Origin: Candidatus Baltobacteraceae bacterium
GTDB taxonomy: Bacteria; Vulcanimicrobiota; Vulcanimicrobiia; Vulcanimicrobiales; Vulcanimicrobiaceae
Direction of reading: 5' to 3'
Assembly: GCA_036488875.1 (NCBI GenBank)
Contig: DASXGW010000013.1
Coordinates: 169,281-233,280, forward strand
Length of the DNA: 64,000 bases
The number at the start of each line of letters is the position of its first letter. Position 1 is the stretch's first letter. Position numbers and translations under genes: made by a program. Positions 7,159 to 15,325 of this stretch are shown piece after piece. Below the pieces are notes generated by a model. It was not told the origin of the DNA and ran no database searches. It saw only the letters and a list, made by a program, of their open reading frames with translations.

Positions 7159-9328
7159 GCGAGCGGGTATTTGAGGCCGCGGCCCGGTGCCCTTGCCCGC
7201 TTACGGTTTGTGCCGATTGGCCGGCGACCACCGCCCGCACGTTTCGAAGGACGATCTGGCCGCTCGAAACCTCCATACCCTTTGGCGGCAGCACGTAGAT
7301 GCCCAAGAGGCGGGCGACTTCGGCCGTTTCCCCCGACCAGTGCACCGTGACGTGCCGCCAACCGGGCGCATCCAAGGTCGTCGCGTCGAGGAAGACGTCT
7401 TCGTTTATGGCGTTGCGCAGACCGACGCGCAGTCGCGATGCGCTGCCGTCGTCGAGAACGTCGAACGTCAGCCCGATCGTATGGGGAGGAAGCGGCAGGT
7501 CGGCCATGGCGTATGCCGCACGCTCGCTGCCTGAAAACGAATAGTTCAAGGCCACGCAGCTTCCGCACGACGGATCACGATCCAACGATCCCGGTCCGCC
7601 ATGCGGCATCGTTGTGAAATGCGCGTGATCGGCAAAGGCGAGCGTCGATTCGTGAGAACCAACCGTTACCAGCGTGCTGGCGAGGCCGTCGCCGATGCGT
7701 AGGGATACCGTTGAGTCGCGCGCGCCGGCACGGTAGACGCCGTGCGCGTCGACATATCCGTCTTTTGTCTCCCAAGCGAGCAATGCCGGAAGCGACAGAT
7801 GGTATCCGCGCGCGTCGATCGCACGCACGGAAAGCGCGATCGTGCCGTCCTTTTCGACGTTCGGGTTTGGCGGGAGAATCGTGGTGCGTGCCGGCGTACG
7901 GAGCACTTCGATGCTGACGTCACCCGCGACGCGTCCGCTGCGCACGACGATGTTTCCGGTGCCCGGCTGCAGCGCCGTGAAACGTCCGTCGCGGAAGATG
8001 CCCAGCGACGGCGGGTCGACTTTCGCAACGAGCGGGGCTTGCGTCGAAGCGACGTGATTGGCAGCGTCGACGGCAGCGATCCGTACCGGAACGTCGGCGC
8101 CGGTGACGGCGCGGATGACTCCGGGCTGCGCGACCAATCGAACCGCGGCCCCAACCGGCGCGGTGCTGTACACCAAGAGCCCGTCGCCGACGGGACGTTC
8201 GATGCCGTCCGACGGCGCGTTGATGACACTGGTGCCCGCGTCGCCTAAACGCCGAACGACCATCGTCGACGAGCCGCCGCCGTCGAACGCGAGCCCCTCG
8301 GTCGCGCCGAGGGCGCGCATGAGTGCGGAGAACTCGGGGCGGCTCAAGCCGACGCTAATCGACGGCTGCCGCCCGTCGACTTCGATCAAGAAAAGCGTTC
8401 CGTCGGGGGCAATCGCGGCGCCCGACGACGGAATGCGTTTTGCGAACTCGCCGCCGTTGGGTCCGTCGGGATCGTTGAACCACGCACCGTTGTGGAGGAT
8501 GAGCGGACCGCCGCCGATCGCCGTCATCAACTGATCGAGTCCGACCGGTGAAAGATCGCCGCTCACGCTGGCGACGTCGCCGGGATTGGGCGTGTCGATG
8601 TCGCCGTACGCGCCGGGGCCGACGGCAAGATAATAGCCCGCCGGCTGCGCCGTTAAATTGTCGGCGACCGAGGTCACGCGATAGCGCGCGAGCGGCGGCG
8701 TGCCGTCGATCAGCTGCAACGCGATTAAGGTCGTGTTGTCTTGCGGCGGCACGTTCCCGAACTCGGGCGTCAAGAACGCGGTACCACCGTTGGGCGCCGG
8801 AAGCTGGTCGATTGCGTCGAGCGAGATCGTTTTATCGCCTAACTGCACTTGCCCGAGAAAACCGAACTCGTCGATGCCGGCGGTGCCGTCGCGCGCTATC
8901 GCGAGCGCGTAGCGCTTGCGCGGCATTTGCAGCAGCTGCCCGTTACGTACCACGATATTGAGCGGACGATTGGTGTTGCCGATGTCGAAGTAGTCGCCGT
9001 TAATCCCCGCGACGGCACCGGTTCGTTTCGCCATGGAGCCGACCGTTTCGCCGCGCGATTCCAAGACGTTGTTCGCGAGCACGCTAGCGACGTGAACGTC
9101 GCCGTGATGCGGCTGTACCGCCACCACGTGAATCGAAAGCGGACCGGCGTCGGTGTAGAGTTGATAGTCGCCATACTCGATGCCCGGTGCGATCGACTCG
9201 ATCGTCGGCGCTTGCTCGAGAATGTGAGGAAACGGCGAACCTGGCGCGACGTTCGACGGAAGGTCGGCCGCGGCAGCCGCTATCGGGAGCGCGACCAGCA
9301 ACGCAAATGCATACGCGAAGTGCTTCAT
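7019..9328 (-). CDS. Secreted phosphodiester glycosidase (NAGPA-type) with C-terminal binding domain
   Basis: A protein of up to 769 residues with a signal peptide (MKHFAYAFALLVALPIAAAAA). Residues about 55-380 match the phosphodiester alpha-GlcNAcase (NAGPA) family, with GINGDYFD, MTAIGGGPLILHNG, and the signature LAFDGGGSSTMV. Immunoglobulin-like strands and a carbohydrate-binding-like beta-sandwich follow, ending near VLRNVRAVVAG. The last 55 or so residues overlap tldD, are arginine-rich and look like out-of-frame translation, so the true end may be near 7201 through a frameshift, or the overlap may be real. ATG 9328 overlaps the stop of the upstream beta-propeller gene (ATGA). Confidence 0.82.
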   Translation of the reverse strand: MKHFAYAFALLVALPIAAAAADLPSNVAPGSPFPHILEQAPTIESIAPGIEYGDYQLYTDAGPLSIHVVAVQPHHGDVHVASVLANNVLESRGETVGSMAKRTGAVAGINGDYFDIGNTNRPLNIVVRNGQLLQMPRKRYALAIARDGTAGIDEFGFLGQVQLGDKTISLDAIDQLPAPNGGTAFLTPEFGNVPPQDNTTLIALQLIDGTPPLARYRVTSVADNLTAQPAGYYLAVGPGAYGDIDTPNPGDVASVSGDLSPVGLDQLMTAIGGGPLILHNGAWFNDPDGPNGGEFAKRIPSSGAAIAPDGTLFLIEVDGRQPSISVGLSRPEFSALMRALGATEGLAFDGGGSSTMVVRRLGDAGTSVINAPSDGIERPVGDGLLVYSTAPVGAAVRLVAQPGVIRAVTGADVPVRIAAVDAANHVASTQAPLVAKVDPPSLGIFRDGRFTALQPGTGNIVVRSGRVAGDVSIEVLRTPARTTILPPNPNVEKDGTIALSVRAIDARGYHLSLPALLAWETKDGYVDAHGVYRAGARDSTVSLRIGDGLASTLVTVGSHESTLAFADHAHFTTMPHGGPGSLDRDPSCGSCVALNYSFSGSERAAYAMADLPLPPHTIGLTFDVLDDGSASRLRVGLRNAINEDVFLDATTLDAPGWRHVTVHWSGETAEVARLLGIYVLPPKGMEVSSGQIVLRNVRAVVAGQSAQTVSGQGHRAAASNTRSHGLRGLSSTRARRCNGSGCKLRRRSVRNAARPPHRGTQRRRSDAGR

Positions 9329-10602
9329 CACCGCGATGAACGATTCGCGCTCGGCCGTCCGTGCCATACCGTGACGGCAAGCGGATAGCCGCCCGTTTGG
9401 AACGGGGCGCCGGGGACGCGGCGCAGCGTGCGCGCGTCCAGTACGTCGACGCGATCGGCGCGCGCGCAGGGCACGTAAAGCCGCTGCGTCGGTTCGTCGA
9501 GGTACGGTTTCCACGGCGTGCGGCACGTCGCGACCGGCGAACGGCGGTCGCGCAGCGTCTTGGCGTTCAAGACGTCGACGGTGTCGGCCGATTCGTCGGT
9601 GACGAAAAGCGTCGAGGTCGCGCGGTCGAGCGCGACGCCGATCGGAAAGCTCAGGTTCGCTCGGCGTGCGATCGCGCGCGGGTGCGTCGTTCCAACGGCC
9701 ATGGCGACGACCGCGCCCGGAGCGCCGAACGGCGATCCGGTGCTCTGATTGGAGACGGCGTAGAGCACGTTTCCGTCGGCCGACAGCGCGAGCGAGAAGA
9801 CGCGGTCGACGGCGCGGAAGCGCTGCACGACGCGCATCGAGCGCGAATCGACTGCCGCAACGGTGCCGTCGTTGGCATTCGCCACGTACACGAGGTGACG
9901 TCGCTCGTCGATCGCTAACCCTTCGGCCGTTTGTCCGGTCTTCACGGTCGTCGCCGTACCTTGGGGTGTGACGCGCGTCAACGCGCCGCTGCCCCCCACG
10001 TCGCGGTTGGTCACGAAGACGTCGCCCGATCTCGAGTCGATTGCGAGCTCGTCACCCAGCGGGACGTTTTCCACCCGCGCGACGCTCCAGGGGCTCAACG
10101 ACGCAACGGTCAGCTCGTTCCCCTGCGTGTCGGTGACCGCGACTCGCCCGCGCGCGTCGAACGCCGCGTCGCTGGAAGCGCCCGCGATGGCGAGAACGCC
10201 GAGCGCGGAAAAGGAACCGGCGTCGTGAAAAACGAGGCCGTCGTCGTAGGACGCGACGGCAATGAGATCTCGGTCTGCCGAGGGCGGTGCGCCGATGCGC
10301 ACGGTGCGGGCCGCGATTCCGTCGGCATTTCCGGCGACGAGCGTCGCCGTACCGGGTTTCGCCGCGTCACTGAGCGCGTACGTGCCGGCGTCGCTCAACG
10401 TCCCTTCGCCGACCAGCGCAACGTGGTAGGGCACGGGAATACCGTCGACTCGAAGACCCAGAACGCTCCCCGGCACATACGGCCATTTCGAAGCGGTAAT
10501 TTGGCCAATCGCCGCACGCGTTTGTGCCGGACGTTCTGCCGAAGCCGTAAGGGCCGCAATGGCGAGCGCTGCGAGCACCGCCGCAGCGGCAAAGCGATAC
10601 AC
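9328..10602 (-). CDS. Secreted YncE/YVTN-type beta-propeller protein
   Basis: A 424-residue protein with an N-terminal membrane/signal segment (MYRFAAAAVLAALAIAALTASA) followed by a short domain and a beta-propeller of repeated blades. Blade-like repeats can be seen: GEGLAIDERRHLVYVANANDG, DRVFSLALSADGNVLYAVSN, FPIGVALDRATSTLFVTDES. This pattern is typical of surface-layer YVTN repeats and the YncE family, which act outside the cytoplasm and bind partner molecules. No catalytic site is visible. The start is GTG 10602, touching the stop of the upstream gene (TAGTG). Part of the tldD/tldE gene set. Confidence 0.8.
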   Translation of the reverse strand: MYRFAAAAVLAALAIAALTASAERPAQTRAAIGQITASKWPYVPGSVLGLRVDGIPVPYHVALVGEGTLSDAGTYALSDAAKPGTATLVAGNADGIAARTVRIGAPPSADRDLIAVASYDDGLVFHDAGSFSALGVLAIAGASSDAAFDARGRVAVTDTQGNELTVASLSPWSVARVENVPLGDELAIDSRSGDVFVTNRDVGGSGALTRVTPQGTATTVKTGQTAEGLAIDERRHLVYVANANDGTVAAVDSRSMRVVQRFRAVDRVFSLALSADGNVLYAVSNQSTGSPFGAPGAVVAMAVGTTHPRAIARRANLSFPIGVALDRATSTLFVTDESADTVDVLNAKTLRDRRSPVATCRTPWKPYLDEPTQRLYVPCARADRVDVLDARTLRRVPGAPFQTGGYPLAVTVWHGRPSANRSSR

Positions 10603-11174
10603 TAGTGGCCTTGCAACAATCCCACGATCATGAGAACCAGACCGAATGCGCTGAGGCCGCATCCGGCGACGAGCAGCGTGCGGTTGACCGACAACGTCGA
10701 GATCGATACGAGCACGATCGCCATCTCGAAGATTGCCGTGGCCCATTCGAGCGTTTCGTAGGACTTCATCGCCGCATCCGAACTCGAGTCGTACTCGAGC
10801 GACTCGTTCTCGAAGGTGTCGGCTTCCTTGTTCGCGGACGCAGCCGCGTCTTTTTCACGGTCGGCCACCGACGCGAGCCCCTGACGCGACTGCGCGGTCT
10901 GCGCGATGTCGGCCTTGAGCAGCGCAGCGTAGAGCTCGGATCGAATGTTTTTGGCTTCGGCGGCGTTGCGGCGATCGACCGCCCGCGCTTGAAGCAGAAT
11001 GGCTTGGCTCTTCGCGGTCAGGGCCGAGATCGAACGATGATGCGAAAAGAGCGTTCCCAACGCGGCTAAAACGGCAATGATTGCGGCGGCTAGCGCCGCG
11101 CCTCGATTACCGCGCTCGATATTCTCTCGACGCTCGCCGGCCTCTTGAAGAACCTTGGTAACGTTCTCGCTCAT
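10602..11174 (-). CDS. DUF4337-like two-segment membrane protein
   Basis: A 190-residue protein with a charged N-terminus, a membrane segment at about 25-43, a long coiled-coil-like stretch rich in Ala, Glu, Lys and Gln (about 50-130), and two closely spaced membrane segments at about 143-188. This order fits the DUF4337 family, whose function is unknown. Its ATG overlaps the stop of the nitrilase-family gene (ATGA), and its stop touches the GTG of the beta-propeller gene. Confidence 0.75.
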   Translation of the reverse strand: MSENVTKVLQEAGERRENIERGNRGAALAAAIIAVLAALGTLFSHHRSISALTAKSQAILLQARAVDRRNAAEAKNIRSELYAALLKADIAQTAQSRQGLASVADREKDAAASANKEADTFENESLEYDSSSDAAMKSYETLEWATAIFEMAIVLVSISTLSVNRTLLVAGCGLSAFGLVLMIVGLLQGH

Positions 11175-12475
11175 CGACCCGCTGTTTCGTGGTGCACGAT
11201 CGCCGCAACGCGCTCCAGCCCCTCGACGACGTCGGTGCCGGGCGCGACCGCCGTTTCGAGCGTCTTACGCGGATCGAGCGTGAAACTCGCGAGCCGATAT
11301 CCCTCGAAGGTCCCCGCAACGACGGTTCCGTCGGGATCGACGGCGTACGCGCGATCGTTGGTCCGATCGAAAACGACGACGTAGATGCGAAGCTCGAGCG
11401 CGCGCGCGCGCGCGATGCGTTCGGTCCAGGGCGAAGCCTCACCAGTGGTCCAAACCGCGAGCCGGTATCCGGCGCGTCGATAACCGACCAACCCGCCCGG
11501 ATCGACAATGGTGTCGTCGCTGACGCTGACGGCGGGCAGCACGCGATCGAGCGCCGCCAGACGGTCCGATTCGCCGGGTCCGAGTGCGAACGCATCGTCG
11601 AGCACTTCCAAGCGCCGGTCGACGTCGCGCGGTAAACGGTCGGGCGAAATCGCCACGCGAAATGGAAGATCGGCCGTCCCGCCACGCGGCGCGACGTCGG
11701 AAGCTATGCCGCGCTTGGGCGTCGCATCGCCGACTTCGATCACTCCGGCGAGCGCCTCGAAACGCCGTTCGCCGGCCATCGCGACGATCTCGCCGTCGCT
11801 TCCGACGATTTGGCTCTTGCCGCAGTAAGCGACCATCCCCAACTCGGAGCCGCATTTATTTGCCGCCACGAACGGAACGTTGTTTTCGTACGCGCGCACG
11901 CGTCCGAGCAGATCGGCTTGGACGTTCTCGAGCGCTTGCGGATTACGTCCGGTCGTGACCCACGCCGTCGGCATGACGAGCATCTCCGCGCCGCGGTCGA
12001 CAAGGGTTCGCGCGATCGTGGGAAGCCGTCCGTCAGCGCAAACGAAAACGCCGAGCTTCCCGACTGCGGTATCGATCGGGGTCAATCGCGAGCCGGCCTC
12101 AAACCAGCGGCGGTCGAAATGCCACAAGAAAAGCTTATCGGCACTCCCGGCGAGCGAGCCATTGCGATCGATTGTGACCGCTGCATTGTGAAGCGCGTTT
12201 CCCTGGCGCAACGCCGCGCCGGCCACGATCACCGTGCTCGTTTGCCGCGCGAGGTTGCACAAGCGCTCGAGCGTTGCCGTCACGAGACGTTCGTCGTCGT
12301 GGGTCGCGGAATCGCCGAGGACGTACGCGGGAAGCGTACCTTCGGGAAGGACGACCATCTCGGCGCCGTTCGCAGCGTCTGCAACGGCCTCGACGATCTG
12401 TTCGCCGACCCGAGCAAAATCTGCGCGGTCGTGGGCGAGCAATTGCATCGCGGCGACGCGAACGGAGCGTTTCAT
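11171..12475 (-). CDS. Carbon-nitrogen hydrolase (nitrilase superfamily)
   Basis: A 434-residue cytoplasmic enzyme whose first 260 residues form a nitrilase-superfamily domain that cleaves amide or nitrile bonds. The catalytic triad is visible: Glu45 in VVLPEGTLP, Lys114 in SADKLFLW and Cys146 in GVFVCADGRLP. The remaining 170 residues are an extra region I do not recognise, containing strands such as YRLAVWTTG and LRIYVVVFDR, perhaps a second, inactive nitrilase-like half. The substrate is unknown. It is the first gene of the seven-gene minus-strand set ending at 3993. ATG 12475 is opposite a divergent secreted-protein gene. Confidence 0.88.
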   Translation of the reverse strand: MKRSVRVAAMQLLAHDRADFARVGEQIVEAVADAANGAEMVVLPEGTLPAYVLGDSATHDDERLVTATLERLCNLARQTSTVIVAGAALRQGNALHNAAVTIDRNGSLAGSADKLFLWHFDRRWFEAGSRLTPIDTAVGKLGVFVCADGRLPTIARTLVDRGAEMLVMPTAWVTTGRNPQALENVQADLLGRVRAYENNVPFVAANKCGSELGMVAYCGKSQIVGSDGEIVAMAGERRFEALAGVIEVGDATPKRGIASDVAPRGGTADLPFRVAISPDRLPRDVDRRLEVLDDAFALGPGESDRLAALDRVLPAVSVSDDTIVDPGGLVGYRRAGYRLAVWTTGEASPWTERIARARALELRIYVVVFDRTNDRAYAVDPDGTVVAGTFEGYRLASFTLDPRKTLETAVAPGTDVVEGLERVAAIVHHETAGR

Positions 12476-12616
12476 CGTGCCGCAGGTTTCGCGGCACTCG
12501 TGCGACCGCCCCCCGTGCACTACACGATGTGGGACATGTCGCCGCAGCACAGGATGTGCGAGAGGCGACGAGGCGCTCAAGGACGACGCATACGACGTGC
12601 GAAACGTTTGTGGTCC

Positions 12617-13489
12617 ATGAGAGCAATGGTATGGGCGCCTCTGGCCGCCTTCGCAATCATGGGACTCGGGTTTGCACCCCTCACTACCGTCGCGGCAACG
12701 CCGGCGACGGCCACAACGCCGACTCCCAACCCAAAGAAAGATCCCTGCGGTGCTACTAAGAGCAAGTGGGAGCACCTGCAATGTATGAACTTCAACGGCT
12801 CCGCGCCCGGCGACGAATATTTCGGCCGCATGAAGTTGAGCTATCTCGGTATCGATAATACGTTCAAAGACGGCGTCGTCAGCGCCGGCGCGTATACGAC
12901 GGATCAACGCCTCATTTCCAAGCTGATGTTTGCCGACGACGCGCTGCGCGCGTGGGAAAAGAAGTATCCCAACGATCCGCAGCTCGCGCGCTCGTACTTC
13001 TTCGGCGAAGCCGTCTGGCGCAAAGTCTATACGCAAGACGGTCAGCACCTCGCGTGGGAATACATCCAGGAGCTCCTGCACAAATTCCCCAACTCGTTTT
13101 TCGGAAAAAATATGAAGCTCAGTCTCGTGAAAAACGGCTTCACCGAGCACTGGTTCGCGCTGCCGCAAACCTGTCCGACCCCATTGCCCACGGGCGTGAT
13201 GCCGGAAACCGAGCCGGTTTCAACCCCGAGTCCGACACCGGCTCCAGGACAGCCGGCGGTCAACATCATCACGCCGCCGTGCGTGCAGCCGCCGTCGCCG
13301 TCACCGAATCCCTACGCGTCTCCGAGCGGCTCGCCGTCGCCAACGCCGAAGGGCTCGAAGAAGACCACGCCGTCGCCGTCACCATCCCCGTCACCCACAC
13401 CAGTCGCCTACCCGAGCGGATACAAGTCCCCCGGCGCACTACCGGACCTATCGCCCTCTCCATCCCCCTCACCCTCAAAACACCCGTAA
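12617..13489 (+). CDS. Secreted protein with Ser/Pro-rich tail, function unknown
   Basis: A 290-residue protein I do not recognise. It has a signal peptide (MRAMVWAPLAAFAIMGLGFAPL), a short Thr/Pro-rich linker, and a compact helical region of about 140 residues (SAGAYTTDQRLISKLMFADD, ARSYFFGEAVWRKVYTQDG, QELLHKFPNSFFGKN) with four cysteines. The final 110 residues are a low-complexity tail of SPSPTP-type repeats, likely an extended spacer in the cell envelope. The start is uncertain: ATG 12617 gives the cleanest signal peptide, while ATG 12626 or an upstream ATG is possible. A hairpin terminator follows 21 bases after the stop. Confidence 0.7.
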   Translation: MRAMVWAPLAAFAIMGLGFAPLTTVAATPATATTPTPNPKKDPCGATKSKWEHLQCMNFNGSAPGDEYFGRMKLSYLGIDNTFKDGVVSAGAYTTDQRLISKLMFADDALRAWEKKYPNDPQLARSYFFGEAVWRKVYTQDGQHLAWEYIQELLHKFPNSFFGKNMKLSLVKNGFTEHWFALPQTCPTPLPTGVMPETEPVSTPSPTPAPGQPAVNIITPPCVQPPSPSPNPYASPSGSPSPTPKGSKKTTPSPSPSPSPTPVAYPSGYKSPGALPDLSPSPSPSPSKHP

Positions 13490-13510
13490 AGCAAATACCT
13501 TTCGCACTAC

Positions 13511-13546
13511 ATAAAGGGGTGGTCTAACAACCACTCCTTTATGTTT
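13511..13546 (+). terminator. Rho-independent-like terminator after the 12617 gene
   Basis: A 13-base-pair stem: ATAAAGGGGTGGT (13511-13523), loop CTAACA, ACCACTCCTTTAT (13530-13542), with one G-T pair, followed by GTTTA. It lies 21 bases past the stop at 13489. Because the stem begins with A-rich sequence it may also work on the other strand. Confidence 0.7.
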
Positions 13547-13574
13547 ACTTCTCGTGCAGCCACGAATGAATGCA

Positions 13575-13739
13575 ATCGTGCGCTGTGTGTTTGGGCTGGT
13601 GGGATGACGCGGAGGCTCTGAACGAGCGCCGAAGCCAGGATGGCGAGAGGCGCGAGGAAGGCAGCAGGAGCGGAGCCAGGATGGCGAAGCGACGAGCGGC
13701 TCCGCGGCGTCCCACCAGTCCAAACACGCAGCGCACGAT
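13575..13739. repeat. Large imperfect inverted repeat with internal direct repeat
   Basis: Arms of about 44 bases at 13575-13619 and 13696-13739 are reverse complements with only about five differences. Several differences keep a G-T pair in an RNA hairpin. The inner part (13620-13695) carries a direct repeat, AGCCAGGATGGCGA, at about 13633 and 13675. The element sits between two terminators in a 313-base gap (13490-13802) with no gene. It may be a small mobile element of MITE or REP type, or a structured RNA. Confidence 0.6.
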
Positions 13740-13744
13740 CGAGT

Positions 13745-13786
13745 GAAAGAGAAAGCCCCCGGCATCACTGCCGAGGGCTTTTCCTT
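13745..13786 (-). terminator. Rho-independent terminator of the stalk/beta-barrel gene
   Basis: Stem AAAGCCCTCGGCA / TGCCGGGGGCTTT on the minus strand (13752-13764 and 13769-13781) with a four-base loop, followed by the pyrimidine-rich CTCTTT. It lies about 20 bases after the stop at 13803. Confidence 0.8.
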
Positions 13787-13802
13787 ATCGGTTCGGGTTA
13801 AG

Positions 13803-15128
13803 TTAGAACTTGATACCGATACCGACGTACGGTCCGTTCTCGGAGAAGTCTGCCGGAGCGGACATCTGGTGCCAACCACGGTCGCCGAGGAATCCAGCTT
13901 CGATGAAGAGCGGGATGTTCTCGAACGAGTAGTCGACGCCGATGTCGTACTTCAGCATGCCGTATCCGACGTTGTAGTTACACGGAGCCGCCACGGAACA
14001 TCCGATCGGGTTCGTGCTTACATACGTTCCGCGAACCGACGGATAGTAGTATGCACTACCATACCAGTCGAATGCGCGGGAGAGATTCGGCAGCTTCTCG
14101 AGGCCGCCACCCACACCGGTGAGGGTGGGATAGCCGGCATTGTTGTTCCGCCACATGTAGCCGACGCCGATGTAGATGCGCGGCTGAAGGACGCGAAGTC
14201 CGAGACGCACATCGAGATCGTAGTCGCGGCCGTTGGTGCCGGAGCAACCCGGAGAACACGGATAGTTGTACAGGCCGCCGATGGCGGTTACCGACGTATT
14301 CGTGCGCGGATAGTTGATCTGACGATAGTCGCCTTCGACCATCCACGGCAAGTTGAACAACGGGAACTCGACTGCACCGTGGAGACGGTACGAGAAGCCG
14401 TTCGTGTTGTTGCTCGTCGTGATGCCCGGGTTGAACTCGTTGTAGACCTTCGGCGAGATGATGTAATCACCAGCGACGTAGTGGTCCCAGTACGGAGTCG
14501 GGGCCGGGGTGGGCGTGGGCGTCGGCGGCACCACAGTGGGTTGCTCAGTCGGAGCCGGGGTCGGCGGCGGCGTCGGCGGGATGTACCGCACGACGACGAC
14601 GTGTTGATCCGGGACCCACTGCACGTACGCTCCCATACCTTCCGAGATCACGCGGACCGGTACGAGGACCGTGCCCTTGTAGATCATCGGGGGTACGTCC
14701 AGCGGACGCGATTCGCCGTTGATGACGACTTCCGGCTTACCGACGGTCACCTTGACCTCGGCTCCGGGTTTGCTGACCGTCACCGTCTTCGTGCCCGCTG
14801 CATACGACACAGTCGCACCCATCTGCTCGAACATCGAGCGGAGGGGAATCAGGAGCGTTCCACCGCGAACGAGCGCGGCGAGGACGCGACCCTGCTTCAG
14901 GACATCGGGCTTAGCGTAGACGTGGTGGTCATTGTAGAGAATCGGGATCTGACCCGACGGCGGGGATCCAAAATTCGCCGGCGGAGCAGCCATGGTCGAG
15001 CCTCCGGCCTGCGCGATCGCGTTGGTTCCAATGTTGCCATGCGATGCGTTGGACGTGGCTGCGACCGCGTTAAGCCCAAGGCCGGCTGCCATCAGCACGG
15101 CGAGGACTCCGGTGCTCAGTCGCTTCAA
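13803..15128 (-). CDS. Copper-amine-oxidase-type stalk domain fused to an outer-membrane beta-barrel
   Basis: A 441-residue exported protein. After a signal peptide (MKRLSTGVLAVLMAAGLGLNAVAA) come two stalk-like units (about 85-180) with the typical LLIPLRSMFEQMGATVSY and VLVPVRVISEGMGAYVQW. A Pro/Thr linker (PPTPPPTPAPTE) leads to a C-terminal region of alternating strands ending in ENGPYVGIGIKF, a normal end for an outer-membrane barrel. It is probably an abundant envelope protein that links the barrel to the cell wall; this is inference from the domain order. The start is TTG 15128, with AGGAGG five bases before it. It has a long leader and its own terminator. Confidence 0.85.
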   Translation of the reverse strand: MKRLSTGVLAVLMAAGLGLNAVAATSNASHGNIGTNAIAQAGGSTMAAPPANFGSPPSGQIPILYNDHHVYAKPDVLKQGRVLAALVRGGTLLIPLRSMFEQMGATVSYAAGTKTVTVSKPGAEVKVTVGKPEVVINGESRPLDVPPMIYKGTVLVPVRVISEGMGAYVQWVPDQHVVVVRYIPPTPPPTPAPTEQPTVVPPTPTPTPAPTPYWDHYVAGDYIISPKVYNEFNPGITTSNNTNGFSYRLHGAVEFPLFNLPWMVEGDYRQINYPRTNTSVTAIGGLYNYPCSPGCSGTNGRDYDLDVRLGLRVLQPRIYIGVGYMWRNNNAGYPTLTGVGGGLEKLPNLSRAFDWYGSAYYYPSVRGTYVSTNPIGCSVAAPCNYNVGYGMLKYDIGVDYSFENIPLFIEAGFLGDRGWHQMSAPADFSENGPYVGIGIKF

Positions 15129-15291
15129 TGTTTCCTCCTAGCTAGCTAGTTAATTAGACCTCAGATGCCCCCGGCCAGGCCCCGAGGGGCGATCAGACCG
15201 GATGGCAATCCGCCATCTCTTCGGGAACACACGATTGCCCCCCCTGCAGTGGGAGCCTGGAGGGCGAGGGGACGGCGGGTTCTTTCAGCCT
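15129..15291 (-). promoter_or_regulatory. Long leader with several hairpins upstream of the stalk/barrel gene
   Basis: The 160 bases between the thioesterase gene and TTG 15128 hold several self-complementary stretches on the transcribed strand: ATGGC-GGATT-GCCAT, GCCCCTCGGGGC and a C/G-rich segment near 15240. A CTAGCTAGCTAG palindrome touches the ribosome-binding site. It could be a 5' untranslated region with regulatory structure. I compared it by eye with the c-di-AMP, c-di-GMP, cobalamin and fluoride riboswitch cores and found no match. Confidence 0.4.
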
Positions 15292-15325
15292 GTTACCCTA
15301 CCGCGGTCCTTTCGTAACCCTACCG
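15292..15325. promoter_or_regulatory. Tandem direct repeat, possible operator
   Basis: GTTACCCTACCG (15292-15303) and GTAACCCTACCG (15314-15325) differ at one base and are 22 bases apart, two turns of the helix. They lie right after the thioesterase stop and upstream of the stalk/barrel gene, a usual place for a regulator-binding site. Confidence 0.45.

Noticed and set aside
13743-15149. A 468-codon open frame on the plus strand opposite the stalk/barrel gene
   Set aside because: It is Arg/Asp/Val-rich with no motif, while the minus strand has signal peptide, stalk units, barrel end, ribosome-binding site and terminator. High GC keeps opposite frames open.
15139-15150. CTAGCTAGCTAG palindrome before the stalk/barrel gene
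   Set aside because: Short and AT-balanced; it could be chance. It is mentioned only as part of the leader.
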